A DNA stretch of 64,000 bases from Allobosea sp. BK604 (lineage in GTDB: Bacteria; Pseudomonadota; Alphaproteobacteria; Rhizobiales; Beijerinckiaceae). Made by a program: the position numbers and the translations under genes. Position 1 is the first letter of the stretch; the number at the start of each line of letters is the position of its first letter. The notes beneath the pieces were generated by a model, which did no database searches, was not told the origin of the DNA, and saw nothing but the letters and a program-made list of their open reading frames with translations. The stretch is taken from positions 310,001 through 374,000 of the forward strand of contig NZ_SLZF01000008.1 in the NCBI RefSeq assembly GCF_004341515.1, given 5' to 3'. Positions 16,601 to 24,484 of the stretch are shown here, one piece after another.

Positions 16601-17020
16601 GCTTGAGCTGATCCCGATCTACGCACGCATCTGCGGCACGCGGGGCGATCCTGGAGGGGCAAGCCTGCGCGGGGCTGGAGGGGCGAGGGGGCTCCTTCTC
16701 CCTTGCACCTTCCTTCTCCCCTTGCGGGAGAAGGTGCCCCGTAAGGGGCAGATGAGGGGGCGCGCTACCCTGCATCGTTGAGCTTATTCGAAGGTTTGCG
16801 CGGCAATCGTCACGCGACCCCTCATCCGTCTCGGCTCCGCCGAGCCACCTTCTCCCGCACCAAAGTCGGGTGTTCCCGACTTTGGCACCTCTACCTGCCC
16901 ATCTCGGGCAAGCCCGGAGATGGGTGGAGAAGGGAATGCCGGCGCGCTCTATCTATTTGTTATAACGCATTTTCTTCACGCGAACCGGTGCCCACTTCGC
17001 TCGAAAATGCCTGAGCGGCG
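16601..17020. repeat. Repeat-rich gap between fliQ and flhA (families B and D)
   Basis: No gene is visible in these 420 bases. The part 16685-16930 holds inverted repeats of a 'CCTTCTCCC/GGGAGAAGG' type (for example CTTCTCC at about 16710-16720 with GGAGAAGG at about 16727), then CCCTCATC, CGGCTCCGCCGAG and ACCTTCTCCCGCACC, then AAAGTCGGG-TGTT-CCCGACTTT, a perfect hairpin. The rest, about 16944-17013, is a truncated copy of repeat family B. The gap interrupts an otherwise tight operon, so it may weaken or end transcription into flhA, or hold an internal promoter. Confidence 0.65.
16944..17013. repeat. Dispersed repeat family B, copy 1 (truncated)
   Basis: Shares CTCTATCTATTTGTT, ACGCATTTTCTTCACGCG and CACTTCGCT followed by GAAAATGC with the copies at 27652-27753 and 49452-49555. 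It lacks their first hairpin, so it is a partial copy. Confidence 0.75.
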
Positions 17021-17287
17021 CTAAAACCCCTTCTCGATGCGGCCGTAGACGCGCTCGGTGAAGGAGAAGACCTGGGCGCCGGTGAAGGTGCCGGTCGTCG
17101 CCATCACCACGAGGATGACGACGATCTTGGGCACGAAGGTCAGGGTCGATTCCTGGATCTGGGTCAGGGCCTGCATCAGCGCGATCACGATGCCGATCAG
17201 CATCGCGGCCGCGACCGCAGGCCCGGCACCGACAAGGATCGCCCAGACCGCATCGCGCATGATGTCGAGCGCGTCAGCCTCGTTCAT
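17021..17287 (-). CDS. fliQ: FliQ, flagellar export gate protein
   Basis: FliQ is a small inner-membrane subunit of the export gate. The 88-aa product is the usual length and has two membrane segments, about residues 15-38 and 50-70, joined by the conserved TQIQESTLTFVPKI turn. It begins MNEADALDIMRDAVWAILV, as FliQ proteins do. It lies 13 bases after flgD and is followed by a repeat-filled gap and then flhA. Confidence 0.95.
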   Translation of the reverse strand: MNEADALDIMRDAVWAILVGAGPAVAAAMLIGIVIALMQALTQIQESTLTFVPKIVVILVVMATTGTFTGAQVFSFTERVYGRIEKGF

Positions 17288-17300
17288 CTGTCGTCGTCCT

Positions 17301-17594
17301 TCAGGCCGCGTCGCTCGGCGCCTCCGGCTGCTCGGGCGCAGCCGGCTTCAGTGCCGCGATGATCTCGTCGAGCTTCGTATTGGTGCGCACGGCCTGCTCG
17401 ACCTGCGAGAGCGTCGCAAATTGCTGGACATATTGCGACGGATCGGTCGGGTTGGTCGGGTCCTGGTTCCTGGCCTGCGCGATCAGCAGCTTCAGGAAGG
17501 TGTCGTAATCGACATTGCCGATCGGGTTGGATGAGTTGTTGCTGTTGTTGTTCTGTGCTGCCGGCGGCGCGCCGGTGCTGCTGCTCACGTCCAT
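17301..17594 (-). CDS. flgD: FlgD, hook assembly cap protein (very short form)
   Basis: FlgD caps the growing hook. This protein is only 97 aa. It contains the conserved N-terminal FlgD block, DYDTFLKLLIAQARNQDPTNP followed by QYVQQFATLSQVEQAV (residues about 28-70), behind an Asn/Ser-rich head. The C-terminal Tudor-like and FnIII-like domains of long FlgD proteins are absent; the sequence ends in a Pro/Glu tail. Rhizobial FlgD proteins are also short (roughly 130 aa from memory), so this is at the lower extreme rather than clearly broken. The following gene fliQ begins normally. Confidence 0.9.
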   Translation of the reverse strand: MDVSSSTGAPPAAQNNNSNNSSNPIGNVDYDTFLKLLIAQARNQDPTNPTDPSQYVQQFATLSQVEQAVRTNTKLDEIIAALKPAAPEQPEAPSDAA

Positions 17595-17605
17595 GGCGGG
17601 TCTCC

Positions 17606-18064
17606 TCAGGCGACTTGCGAGTGGAATTGATGATGGGCGGCCTCCGGGGCCGGAACGACCGCCTGTTCCTCGGCGGCGATGATCGCGGCCTCCGCGACGA
17701 AGAGCAGGCGCAGCTGCTTCAGCGCCTCGAAATAGCGCCCGCCTTCGACCAGCGCGTCGATCTGTTCGAGCCCGGCCAGGATGGCGCGGTCCTCGAAGAT
17801 GCGGGCGGTCGACATCAGCATGCGGTCGAACATCGCCTTGGCGATTTCGCCGTTCTGCGGCTCGATCAGCATGGTCTGGACAACGAAGTAGAGTTGGCGC
17901 AGCGGCGTCGTCGTCTGGTCGGCCTGGATGACATGGCTCTCCAGCAGGAAGGTCGCATCGTTCAGCAGCTCGAAGGAGACCTTGCGGTCGACCTTGAGGA
18001 TGGCGCCGTTGATGTAGATCTTCTCATTGGCGCGCAGCGACAGGCGCATGCTCTTCTTCATCAT
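17606..18064 (-). CDS. flbT: FlbT, flagellin synthesis regulator
   Basis: FlbT controls flagellin mRNA translation and stability in alphaproteobacteria. I start at the ATG pair at 18061-18064 (MMKKSMRLSLRANEKIYING), giving about 152 aa; a longer open frame runs back through flaF and is not real. The conserved FlbT blocks VDRKVSFELLNDATFLLE and TTPLRQLYFVVQTMLI are present. It follows flaF by 5 bases and precedes flgD, the order found in Brucella and Sinorhizobium. Its probable target, a flagellin transcript, lies at 1769-3052 in the same window. Confidence 0.94.
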   Translation of the reverse strand: MMKKSMRLSLRANEKIYINGAILKVDRKVSFELLNDATFLLESHVIQADQTTTPLRQLYFVVQTMLIEPQNGEIAKAMFDRMLMSTARIFEDRAILAGLEQIDALVEGGRYFEALKQLRLLFVAEAAIIAAEEQAVVPAPEAAHHQFHSQVA

Positions 18065-18069
18065 CGCCG

Positions 18070-18417
18070 TCACGCCAGGCTGTCGCGGATCATCGTGTTG
18101 ATCTCGATCAGCGAGTCGAAATCCTCGGACTCGCCGAGCCGCAGCTTGTCGCCCTGCTTGAGGGCGAAGACGCCGATCGAGATCAGCGAGGCGCGCAGGC
18201 TCGCGGGCAGGGCGTTCTCGGCGCTGCCGAGATCCTCGATCAGGATCGCCCAGAGGTCGCGCTGGAAGGTCACGGCCTCGATCGTCTCGGGCGAGGCCGC
18301 GCCGGTCGGGCGTGCCTTCTCGAGCAGCGTGACGGCCCGGTCGATGGCTCGCCATTCATTGGCTCGCGCAAGCGTGGCGCTGCCTTCGGCGATATCGACA
18401 TAGGAGCTGTGATACAT
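18070..18417 (-). CDS. flaF: FlaF, flagellin synthesis activator
   Basis: FlaF is a small cytoplasmic protein needed for flagellin secretion or synthesis; it works against or with FlbT. The 115-aa product has the family's typical elements: an early aromatic stretch (YHSSYVDIAEG), ERxAI-like RAIDRAVTLLEKA, and FQRDLWAILIEDLGSAENALP, which is very characteristic. It lies between flgL and flbT. A 103-base gap to flgL contains no clear terminator. Confidence 0.94.
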   Translation of the reverse strand: MYHSSYVDIAEGSATLARANEWRAIDRAVTLLEKARPTGAASPETIEAVTFQRDLWAILIEDLGSAENALPASLRASLISIGVFALKQGDKLRLGESEDFDSLIEINTMIRDSLA

Positions 18418-18520
18418 GGATCGTCTCCGGTTATTTCAGGCGAAGGGCTGGAACGCCGCCCGGACGCAGTCGCCCGGAAACGGCCCATCTCGTCATGTCG
18501 GCGGGGCTGTTGGCGCCTAA

Positions 18521-19588
18521 TCAGCGCATCCAGTTGAGGATGCTGAGCTGCTGCATGCGCGCGGTGAGAGCGAGCGCGGTATCGAGCTGCGTCTGCATCT
18601 GGGTCACGCGGGCCGAGGCTGCGATGCTGTCGACGCCCTCGTAGTTGGTGATCTGCTTCGACATGATGTCGCGCTGGATGGTGAGGCGATTGGTCGAGGC
18701 GGAGATGCGCTCCTCCGAGGTGCCGAGCCCGGCCTTGGTCGCGACCAGGCCCTGGATGGCGCTCGTGACCGTGTCGATCGCCTCGCTGAGGACCGCCCTG
18801 AACGCATTCATGTTCAGGTTCTTCGAGCCGAGATCGAAGGTCATGGTGTAGACCTTGGCGAGATCGCGGAAGGGCTGCTCGCCGGCATTGGTCGAGACCT
18901 CGACCACCTCGGTCGTCGAGATCCGGGTGGAGACGTTCTGGCTCGCGGCGGTCGACCAGTTCTGCCAGCCCTGCGTCGCCGGCGGCGGGCCGGCGGCATT
19001 GGCGAACTCGTCGGAGAAGGCGCCCTGCAGGAAGGCCGTCATGTCGGCCGCGGTGATGTTGACAGCAGCCGGGTCGTCCTGGGTGATGCCGAAGGTTGCG
19101 AAGAACGCATCGTCGATCGCCTGCTTGCTGGCGGAGGTCGGCGCGAAGTAATCGGAGACCGGCTTGTTCTGGGTGTCGATGCCGGCGAAGATGAACTGTC
19201 CGCCGGCCGAGTTATTGAGCGAACCGACCAGGCCCTGCAGGTTGTTCTTCGCTTGCGAATAGAGGACCTCGGGTCCGCTCTCGCCGTCACGCACGCCGAT
19301 CAGCGAGCTCAGGAAGTCCTGAGCGGTCTCGAGCAGGCCGTCCAGGGCCTTCTGCGTCACGTCCACGCGCCCGGCGACGATGCCGTTGGTGGTGATGATG
19401 CTCTCGATCTGATTGTGCTGGTTACGCAGGCCGACGGCCTGGCCGGTGCGCACGCCGATGCTGAGCCCGATATCGGCATAGCGGCCGGTCACCATCTCCT
19501 TGTTGGCATCGGCGAGACCGGACTGGGAGCGCATCAGGCTGCCGCGCAGCGCGCTCGACATCGAGAGCGATGAAACATAGGTGGTCAT
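18521..19588 (-). CDS. flgL: FlgL, hook-filament junction protein
   Basis: FlgL (HAP3) joins the hook to the filament. The 355-aa protein is flagellin-like at both ends: MTTYVSSLSMSSALRGSLM and TGRYADIGLSIGV at the N-terminus, and DSIAASARVTQMQTQLDTAL near the C-terminus. The middle (about 150-250) is variable. It follows flgK by 4 bases and precedes flaF. Length and neighbours exclude a second flagellin. Confidence 0.93.
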   Translation of the reverse strand: MTTYVSSLSMSSALRGSLMRSQSGLADANKEMVTGRYADIGLSIGVRTGQAVGLRNQHNQIESIITTNGIVAGRVDVTQKALDGLLETAQDFLSSLIGVRDGESGPEVLYSQAKNNLQGLVGSLNNSAGGQFIFAGIDTQNKPVSDYFAPTSASKQAIDDAFFATFGITQDDPAAVNITAADMTAFLQGAFSDEFANAAGPPPATQGWQNWSTAASQNVSTRISTTEVVEVSTNAGEQPFRDLAKVYTMTFDLGSKNLNMNAFRAVLSEAIDTVTSAIQGLVATKAGLGTSEERISASTNRLTIQRDIMSKQITNYEGVDSIAASARVTQMQTQLDTALALTARMQQLSILNWMR

Positions 19589-19592
19589 GGTC

Positions 19593-21080
19593 TTACCTCA
19601 CAGCCGAGAGCAGTGAATTGATCATGTTGTCGATGGTCGTGAGGATCATCGAGGAGGCGTTGTAGGAACGCTCCAGCTCCATCATCAGCGCCATCTCGTC
19701 ATTGACGTTGACGCCGGTGGCGTTCGAGAGCGCCTCGGTGGTGCGGTCGAGCAGGGCGGTCTCGTAGCCGAGCGCCTCATCGGAAATCTGGCGGCGTCCT
19801 TCGAGCCAGCCGACCGAGGAGCTCGCAAAGCCGGCGAGGCTGTTGGTCGGGTCGGCCTGCGTCGCCGCGTCGAAGGTGCGCTCGGTGCCGAGCTTGGCGA
19901 GCAGCTCCTGGATGCGGTCGGTGAAGCCGGCCGCGCCCGACGGGTTGTAGTTGAAATCGGGGTTGGACGGGTCGGAGATGCCGCCGTCGCGCAGCCGGTC
20001 GAGATCCCCGCCCTGGGCGGGGTCGGCATTGGGATTGACCCTGATCGTGCTGGCGAGGCCGGGGACGGCGACGCCGGTCGGCGGGATGGCGAGCGGCGGG
20101 GCGCCGGTGCCGTAGATGAACAGGCCGGCGGCGTCGGGCGCCGTCGGCGGCGTGCCCTGGTCGCTCTCGGAGAAGACCTCGACGAGGCCGCGGGCGATCT
20201 CGTCGAGCTGGCGCTGATAGGTCACGGCGACATCGTCGCGGATGACCGAGGCGCCGTAGATCTGGCCCGACTTGATCGGCATGACCGCATTGGCGCCGGT
20301 GACGGCGACGCCGTCGATATAGACCGCGTTGCCGGTCGAGCCGGCAGGCAGCGAGAAGCTCGGCGCCATGGTGACGCTGCGCGGCACGGTCTCGAACAGG
20401 GTCACGCCGCTATCGGTATAGATGACCATGTCGTTATTGGCGCGCGTCTGCACGCTGATGCCCATCTCCTGCGAGAGATCGCTCAGGATGCGGTCGCGCG
20501 TGTCGAGCTGGTCGGTGATGTCGGCGCCCGATTGCGAGCCCTTGACGATGCTGCGGTTGACGGTCTCGAACTCGGAGAGAAGCTTGTTCACGCGCGAGAC
20601 GCCGTTGGCCATGTCGGCATCGGCCTGCTCGCGCACGTCGCTGACGGTCTGGCTCGCGGCGTTGAGGGAGCGGGCGAGCTCGCCGGACTTGCTCAACACG
20701 GCCTGGGCCAGGATCGGGTCGTCCGGGGTGACGCTGTATTCCTGCAGCGCGTTGCTGAGCTCGCCGAGCTTGGCCGCGAGCGACTGATCGAGCTCGGGAT
20801 CGTTCACGGTCGCTTCGAGCTGGGTCAGGCTGTCGACGATCGACTGCTGGGCCGCGGTCGAGGAGGTCGAGGCGAGCTTGCCGGCGAAGAGTACGGCATC
20901 CATGGCTCGGCCGATCGAGGCGATGCGGACCGCGCCGTTGAAGGTCGTGACCTGGAGTGCGGTCTTGCGATGATAGTTCGCATCGCTGGCGCCGGCGACG
21001 TTGCGCGACAGGATCGCCGTGTGCATCGACGTTGCCGAGAGCGACGACTGGGCCACGTTCAGGGCTGATGAAAGGCTCAT
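19593..21080 (-). CDS. flgK: FlgK, hook-associated protein 1
   Basis: FlgK (HAP1) is the first junction protein after the hook. The 495-aa product starts MSLSSALNVAQSSLSATSMH with the rod/hook-type N-terminal motif (LSRNVAGASDANYHRK) and ends with the typical helix MMELERSYNASSMILTTIDNMI. A DTRDRILSDLSQEMGI stretch near residue 190 is also conserved in FlgK. It follows flgE after a 144-base gap with a hairpin, and flgL follows directly. Confidence 0.95.
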   Translation of the reverse strand: MSLSSALNVAQSSLSATSMHTAILSRNVAGASDANYHRKTALQVTTFNGAVRIASIGRAMDAVLFAGKLASTSSTAAQQSIVDSLTQLEATVNDPELDQSLAAKLGELSNALQEYSVTPDDPILAQAVLSKSGELARSLNAASQTVSDVREQADADMANGVSRVNKLLSEFETVNRSIVKGSQSGADITDQLDTRDRILSDLSQEMGISVQTRANNDMVIYTDSGVTLFETVPRSVTMAPSFSLPAGSTGNAVYIDGVAVTGANAVMPIKSGQIYGASVIRDDVAVTYQRQLDEIARGLVEVFSESDQGTPPTAPDAAGLFIYGTGAPPLAIPPTGVAVPGLASTIRVNPNADPAQGGDLDRLRDGGISDPSNPDFNYNPSGAAGFTDRIQELLAKLGTERTFDAATQADPTNSLAGFASSSVGWLEGRRQISDEALGYETALLDRTTEALSNATGVNVNDEMALMMELERSYNASSMILTTIDNMINSLLSAVR

Positions 21081-21122
21081 GGTCTGGTCCCTGTGGTCGC
21101 TGCTTCAGGCTTCGGCGTCCCT

Positions 21123-21149
21123 CCCGTCCGGCCATTCCGGCCGGACGGG
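21123..21149. other. Strong inverted repeat between flgE and flgK
   Basis: An 11-bp perfect stem (CCCGTCCGGCC with GGCCGGACGGG) around a 5-base loop lies in the 144-base gap between flgE and flgK. Neither strand shows a T-run after it, so it is not a classical terminator. It may partly end transcription after flgE or protect the 3' end of its message. Confidence 0.6.
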
Positions 21150-21224
21150 AAGAATTCATCCAAGGTTCAATGGGTTGAGCAGGGTCTCACCGCAGAAGAG
21201 GCACGCCAGTTCTGCGGACATCAC

Positions 21225-22484
21225 TCAGCGCTTCAGGTTGACCAGCACGTCGAGCAGTTCGGAGCCGGTCTGGAAGACCTTCGAGCTGGCGGTGTAGCTG
21301 CGCTGGGATTCGATCATCGAGGTCAGCTCGTTGGCGAGGTCGACATTGGACTGCTCGAGCGCCTTGGAGCGCAGCGAGCCGAACTGGCCGTTCTCGGGGA
21401 AGCCGACGATGACGTCGCCCGACATCGCGCTGACCGAATAGACGTTGCCCGATTCCGGCGTCAGCTGGTCGGGGCTCGGCACGGTCGCGAGCGGGATCTT
21501 GTAGGTGGCGAGGCGCGCGCCATTCTCGAACACGGCGTAGACCGTGCCGTCCGAGGCGATCTCGACATCGTCCACCGCGCTCGGCGCGTTGCCGTCGACC
21601 TCGAGCTGCAGGCTGGTGTCGGTGCCGGTCTGCGAGACCTGGCTGAAGTCGAGCACCATGGTCTGGCCATTGGGGATCGGGACGTTCGCGGTCGCCGGGG
21701 CGGTGGTGAGCTGGCCGGTGCCGTTGAAGGCGAGCGGAATGGTCGCAAGCGCCGGGCCCGGCACATAGGGGAAGCCGCCCGACGCGCTGGCCTGGGACTT
21801 GTCGTAGACCACCGCCTGCCAGGTATCGGGACCGGTGCCGGTCTTCGCCACGTAGACGTCGAGGAAGACCTTGTTGCCGAGGTTGTCGTAGCTGACGATC
21901 GAGGACTTGCTGGAATAGGTGCTGCCCGCGACGTTGCCGGAGGGCAGGTTCGCCGCGGCGATGACCGGTGAGTTGGCGTCGAGGTTGCCCGACAGCCAGC
22001 CATTCTCGGTCGGCGTCGATTCATAGGCGACATTGGCCAGGTTGACGCGCTGGAGGCCGTCAAGGCTGTTCGAGATCACGTTCGGATCGCCATTGGTGAG
22101 CGGGTAGCCCATCAGGTAGAAGCCGGCCGAATTGATCAGGTCCATGTCGCCGTTCGGCACGAAGGCGCCGGCGCGGGTCATGTAGGGCGTGCCGCCGGCG
22201 TCCGAAACGATGAAGAAGCCCTTGCCGTTGATGGCGAGGTCGGTCGTGTTGGTCGCGCCCATGATCACGCCGTCTTCCGAGATGGCGTAGCGGGTATGGG
22301 TGTCGACGCCGCCGGAATTATATTCGCTTCTGTTGCCCTCTGAAATGAAGGACGAGAATTCCGTCGAGGCGCGCTTGTAGCCGACAGTATTGACATTGGC
22401 GATGTTGTCGCCGGCCGCGCTCAACTTGCTCGCCTGCGCTGCCATGCCGGACACGCCGGTTCGCATGATGCCGAAGATACCCAA
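21225..22484 (-). CDS. flgE: FlgE, flagellar hook protein
   Basis: FlgE polymerises into the hook. The 419-aa protein has the N-terminal signature MRTGVSGMAAQASKLSAAGD followed by NIANVNTVGYKRA, a large variable centre, and the C-terminal EQSNVDLANELTSMIESQRS and FQTGSELLDVLVNLKR that are standard for FlgE. The start appears to be TTG at 22484, with GGAG about 8 bases upstream; no better ATG precedes MRTG, although ATG at residue 7 is an alternative. First gene of the long leftward operon, divergent from ftcR. Confidence 0.95.
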   Translation of the reverse strand: MGIFGIMRTGVSGMAAQASKLSAAGDNIANVNTVGYKRASTEFSSFISEGNRSEYNSGGVDTHTRYAISEDGVIMGATNTTDLAINGKGFFIVSDAGGTPYMTRAGAFVPNGDMDLINSAGFYLMGYPLTNGDPNVISNSLDGLQRVNLANVAYESTPTENGWLSGNLDANSPVIAAANLPSGNVAGSTYSSKSSIVSYDNLGNKVFLDVYVAKTGTGPDTWQAVVYDKSQASASGGFPYVPGPALATIPLAFNGTGQLTTAPATANVPIPNGQTMVLDFSQVSQTGTDTSLQLEVDGNAPSAVDDVEIASDGTVYAVFENGARLATYKIPLATVPSPDQLTPESGNVYSVSAMSGDVIVGFPENGQFGSLRSKALEQSNVDLANELTSMIESQRSYTASSKVFQTGSELLDVLVNLKR

Positions 22485-22899
22485 GGCCGTTCTCCGAAGT
22501 GAAATCTGTAGCTTGACTTCACATCCATAGGCTTGCGCGGAGCTGTCGGGTTCAATGTTTACAATTTACAAGAAAAGCATCACGAAAATTGGCCTTTTGT
22601 GGGTCGTTTTGCGAGGGGCTTTGCCACCCCCTTATATATTTAGAATCCAGGCGGGGTTGCGCGGCGCGTTTGGCGTGCTAATCTTCGCCGGATCGAGGGC
22701 GTTGGCGCCTTGTCGGTAAAAAATCAGTTAAAACGAAATAATAAATCCGACTTCGGATCTTTAAACACGTTTTTCTACGTCTTTTCCCTTACATAACGTT
22801 ACGCCAATCTTCGATTGACGGCCGGTATGGCGCTCCACTAGCGTCAAAATCGTCAGCTCAGAACGAGTGATGATGGATTTACGCGCCAGGAGGTGCAGC
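22485..22899. promoter_or_regulatory. AT-rich divergent control region between flgE and ftcR
   Basis: About 415 bases without a gene, clearly richer in A and T than the surroundings, especially 22550-22800. It contains perfect palindromes ATCCGA-CT-TCGGAT (22745-22758) and TAACGTTA (22794-22801), which could bind a regulator. It should hold the promoter of the flgE operon and that of ftcR; I could not place sigma-factor boxes reliably. Confidence 0.55.
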
Positions 22900-23574
22900 G
22901 TGTACGTTGTGGTCGATGATCGCGCACTGGTGACAGAAGGGTACCAGTCGCTTTTCACTGGTGAAGGTGTCCCTGCTATCGGCTTCACCCCGACAAAATT
23001 CGAAGAATGGGTTGAAGATACCCCGTCTGAAGATCTCAAGTCAGTCGAAGCATTTCTCATCGGCGATTGCGAGGAACGCTCGCGCTTCCCGATGATGATC
23101 CGCCGCCGCAGCCAGGCGCCGGTGATCGCCATGAACGAAATGGTTTCTCTCGAGAAGACGCTGGAACTCTTCGCAGCCGGCGTCGACGATGTCGTTCGCA
23201 AGCCCGTCCATGTCCGTGAGATCCTGGCCCGCGTCAACGCGATGCAGCGGCGCACCGAAAAGCGTCGTTCGGGCGATGAAGAAGTGGCTCATGCCGGCGT
23301 GCGCGTCTATTTCGACGGGCGTGATCCGGAAGTGGCCGGCGAAGTCCTCGCTCTGCCGCGCCGCGAGCGCCGCATCCTCGAGTTCATGATGCGCAATCGC
23401 GGCAAGTGGGTGACGAAGACGCAGGTCTTCAACGCGGTCTACGGCCTGTTCGACGCCGAGGTCGACGAGGCCGTCGTCGAGAGCCATGTCAGCAAATTGC
23501 GCAAGAAATTGCGTGCCCGCCTGGGTTACGACCCGGTCGAGTCGAAGCGTTACCTCGGTTACGCGATCTCCTGA
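22900..23574 (+). CDS. ftcR: FtcR/Rem-type flagellar transcription regulator with degenerate receiver
   Basis: An OmpR-like protein of 224 aa. The start is GTG at 22900 with a perfect AGGAGG 6 bases upstream; the product begins VYVVVDDRALVTEGYQSLF, like Brucella FtcR and Sinorhizobium Rem, which activate flagellar genes. The winged-helix DNA-binding domain (about 130-224) contains LPRRERRILEFMMRNRGK and the recognition helix region VVESHVSKLRKKLR. The receiver keeps the early DD and KPVHVRE, but the phospho-acceptor site aligns with Gly55 (FLIGDC), with Asp56 one position off, and the switch Thr is Asn. No partner kinase is nearby. It is divergent from flgE, its likely target. Confidence 0.93.
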   Translation: MYVVVDDRALVTEGYQSLFTGEGVPAIGFTPTKFEEWVEDTPSEDLKSVEAFLIGDCEERSRFPMMIRRRSQAPVIAMNEMVSLEKTLELFAAGVDDVVRKPVHVREILARVNAMQRRTEKRRSGDEEVAHAGVRVYFDGRDPEVAGEVLALPRRERRILEFMMRNRGKWVTKTQVFNAVYGLFDAEVDEAVVESHVSKLRKKLRARLGYDPVESKRYLGYAIS

Positions 23575-24059
23575 AAATCCAGCTGCTCGATAAGCCCTCA
23601 TGCCGAGGAGCCGCCCCGGCGGCATCTCGAAGCATGGTCCAGATGCTTCCGGACTCTCCTGGAGCATCCTTCGGGACGCACTCTGCGAGCGCATCTCAGG
23701 ATGAGGGCCGCCTTAACGATTACCACGCTCTGAAAGGCCTGCCGCAAGCTTAACGGGGGCGGTCGCCTGACGCGTCTGTCCGTGCTGCCGATGCCGATGT
23801 GCCTCGCGCACATCGTGCCTCTGCACGCGGGCGGCTGCGCCAGGCGACTTGCGTTGGCGAGGCATCGGAGCGCAGCTGCACTAGGTATTATACTGTGAGG
23901 CGAGGCGATATTATTGTCGCGGCTCAGTATCCAGCCGATGGCCGGCGCTGCGTAAAATGCGCGACAATTAATAGCGCTATTTGTATCGATAATTCTCGAC
24001 AACAGCTTCAGGCAAGTAACGTCGCACATATTCGCAGTGTCATCACTGTGGAGGCTCAA
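23575..24059. other. Gap between ftcR and flgB: repeat family C copy and flgB upstream region
   Basis: No gene is supported in these 485 bases. Positions 23598-23706 hold a copy of repeat family C. From about 23880 the sequence turns AT-rich and contains a 12-bp perfect palindrome AATAGCGCTATT (23970-23981) and TATCGATA near 23984. This should be the control region of the rightward flgB-fliP operon. A longer open frame reading into flgB through here is not credible. Confidence 0.6.
23598..23706. repeat. Dispersed repeat family C, copy 1
   Basis: Begins CCTCATGCCGAGGAG and ends CTCAGGATGAGG, with ATCTCGAAGCATGGTCC and GAGCATCCTTCGGGACG inside, so outer and inner arms are complementary. Related pieces lie at 27788-27840, 54408-54540 and 58953-59005. 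Confidence 0.75.
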
Positions 24060-24440
24060 GTGGAGCCGATTTATCTCTTCGATGTCGCAGCCCAGCAGTC
24101 ACGCTGGTTGGCCGTGCGCCAGAACGCGGTGTCACAGAATATCGCCAATGCGAATACGCCGCGTTACGGCTCGGTCGATGTCGAGCCGTTCGAGGCGATC
24201 GTCAAGAAGACGAGCCTGACCATGGCGGCGACGTCGCCCGGTCACATGTCGCTCAGCCCCTCCGAAGCCATGGTCGCGAAGGCCAAGCGCTCGGAGAGCT
24301 GGTCGACAGTCCATTCCGGCAACTCGGTCAGCATCGAGCAGGAAATGCTCAAGGCCGGCGATGTCAGCCGCAGCTATTCGCTCAACACCAACCTCGTGAA
24401 GAGCTTCCACCGGATGCTGATGACGGTCACCAAGGGCTGA
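24060..24440 (+). CDS. flgB: FlgB, flagellar basal-body rod protein
   Basis: FlgB is a proximal rod subunit. I use the GTG at 24060, because GGAGG lies 5 bases upstream and the 126-aa product then begins VEPIYLFDVAAQQSRWLAVRQ with the rod motif NIANANTPRYG right after it; the open frame continues upstream but has no FlgB character. The C-terminus GNSVSIEQEMLKAGDVSRSY matches the FlgB pattern. First gene of the operon flgB-flgC-fliE-flgG-flgA-flgI-motE-flgH-fliL-fliP. Confidence 0.94.
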   Translation: MEPIYLFDVAAQQSRWLAVRQNAVSQNIANANTPRYGSVDVEPFEAIVKKTSLTMAATSPGHMSLSPSEAMVAKAKRSESWSTVHSGNSVSIEQEMLKAGDVSRSYSLNTNLVKSFHRMLMTVTKG

Positions 24441-24484
24441 TCGGCTTTCGCGCGGGCTTTTCCTTGCAAGGGCAAGTATAGACA

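Noticed and set aside
22867..22899. Longer FtcR start at GTG 22867
   Set aside because: AGGAGG lies immediately before GTG 22900 and FtcR/Rem proteins begin at that point.
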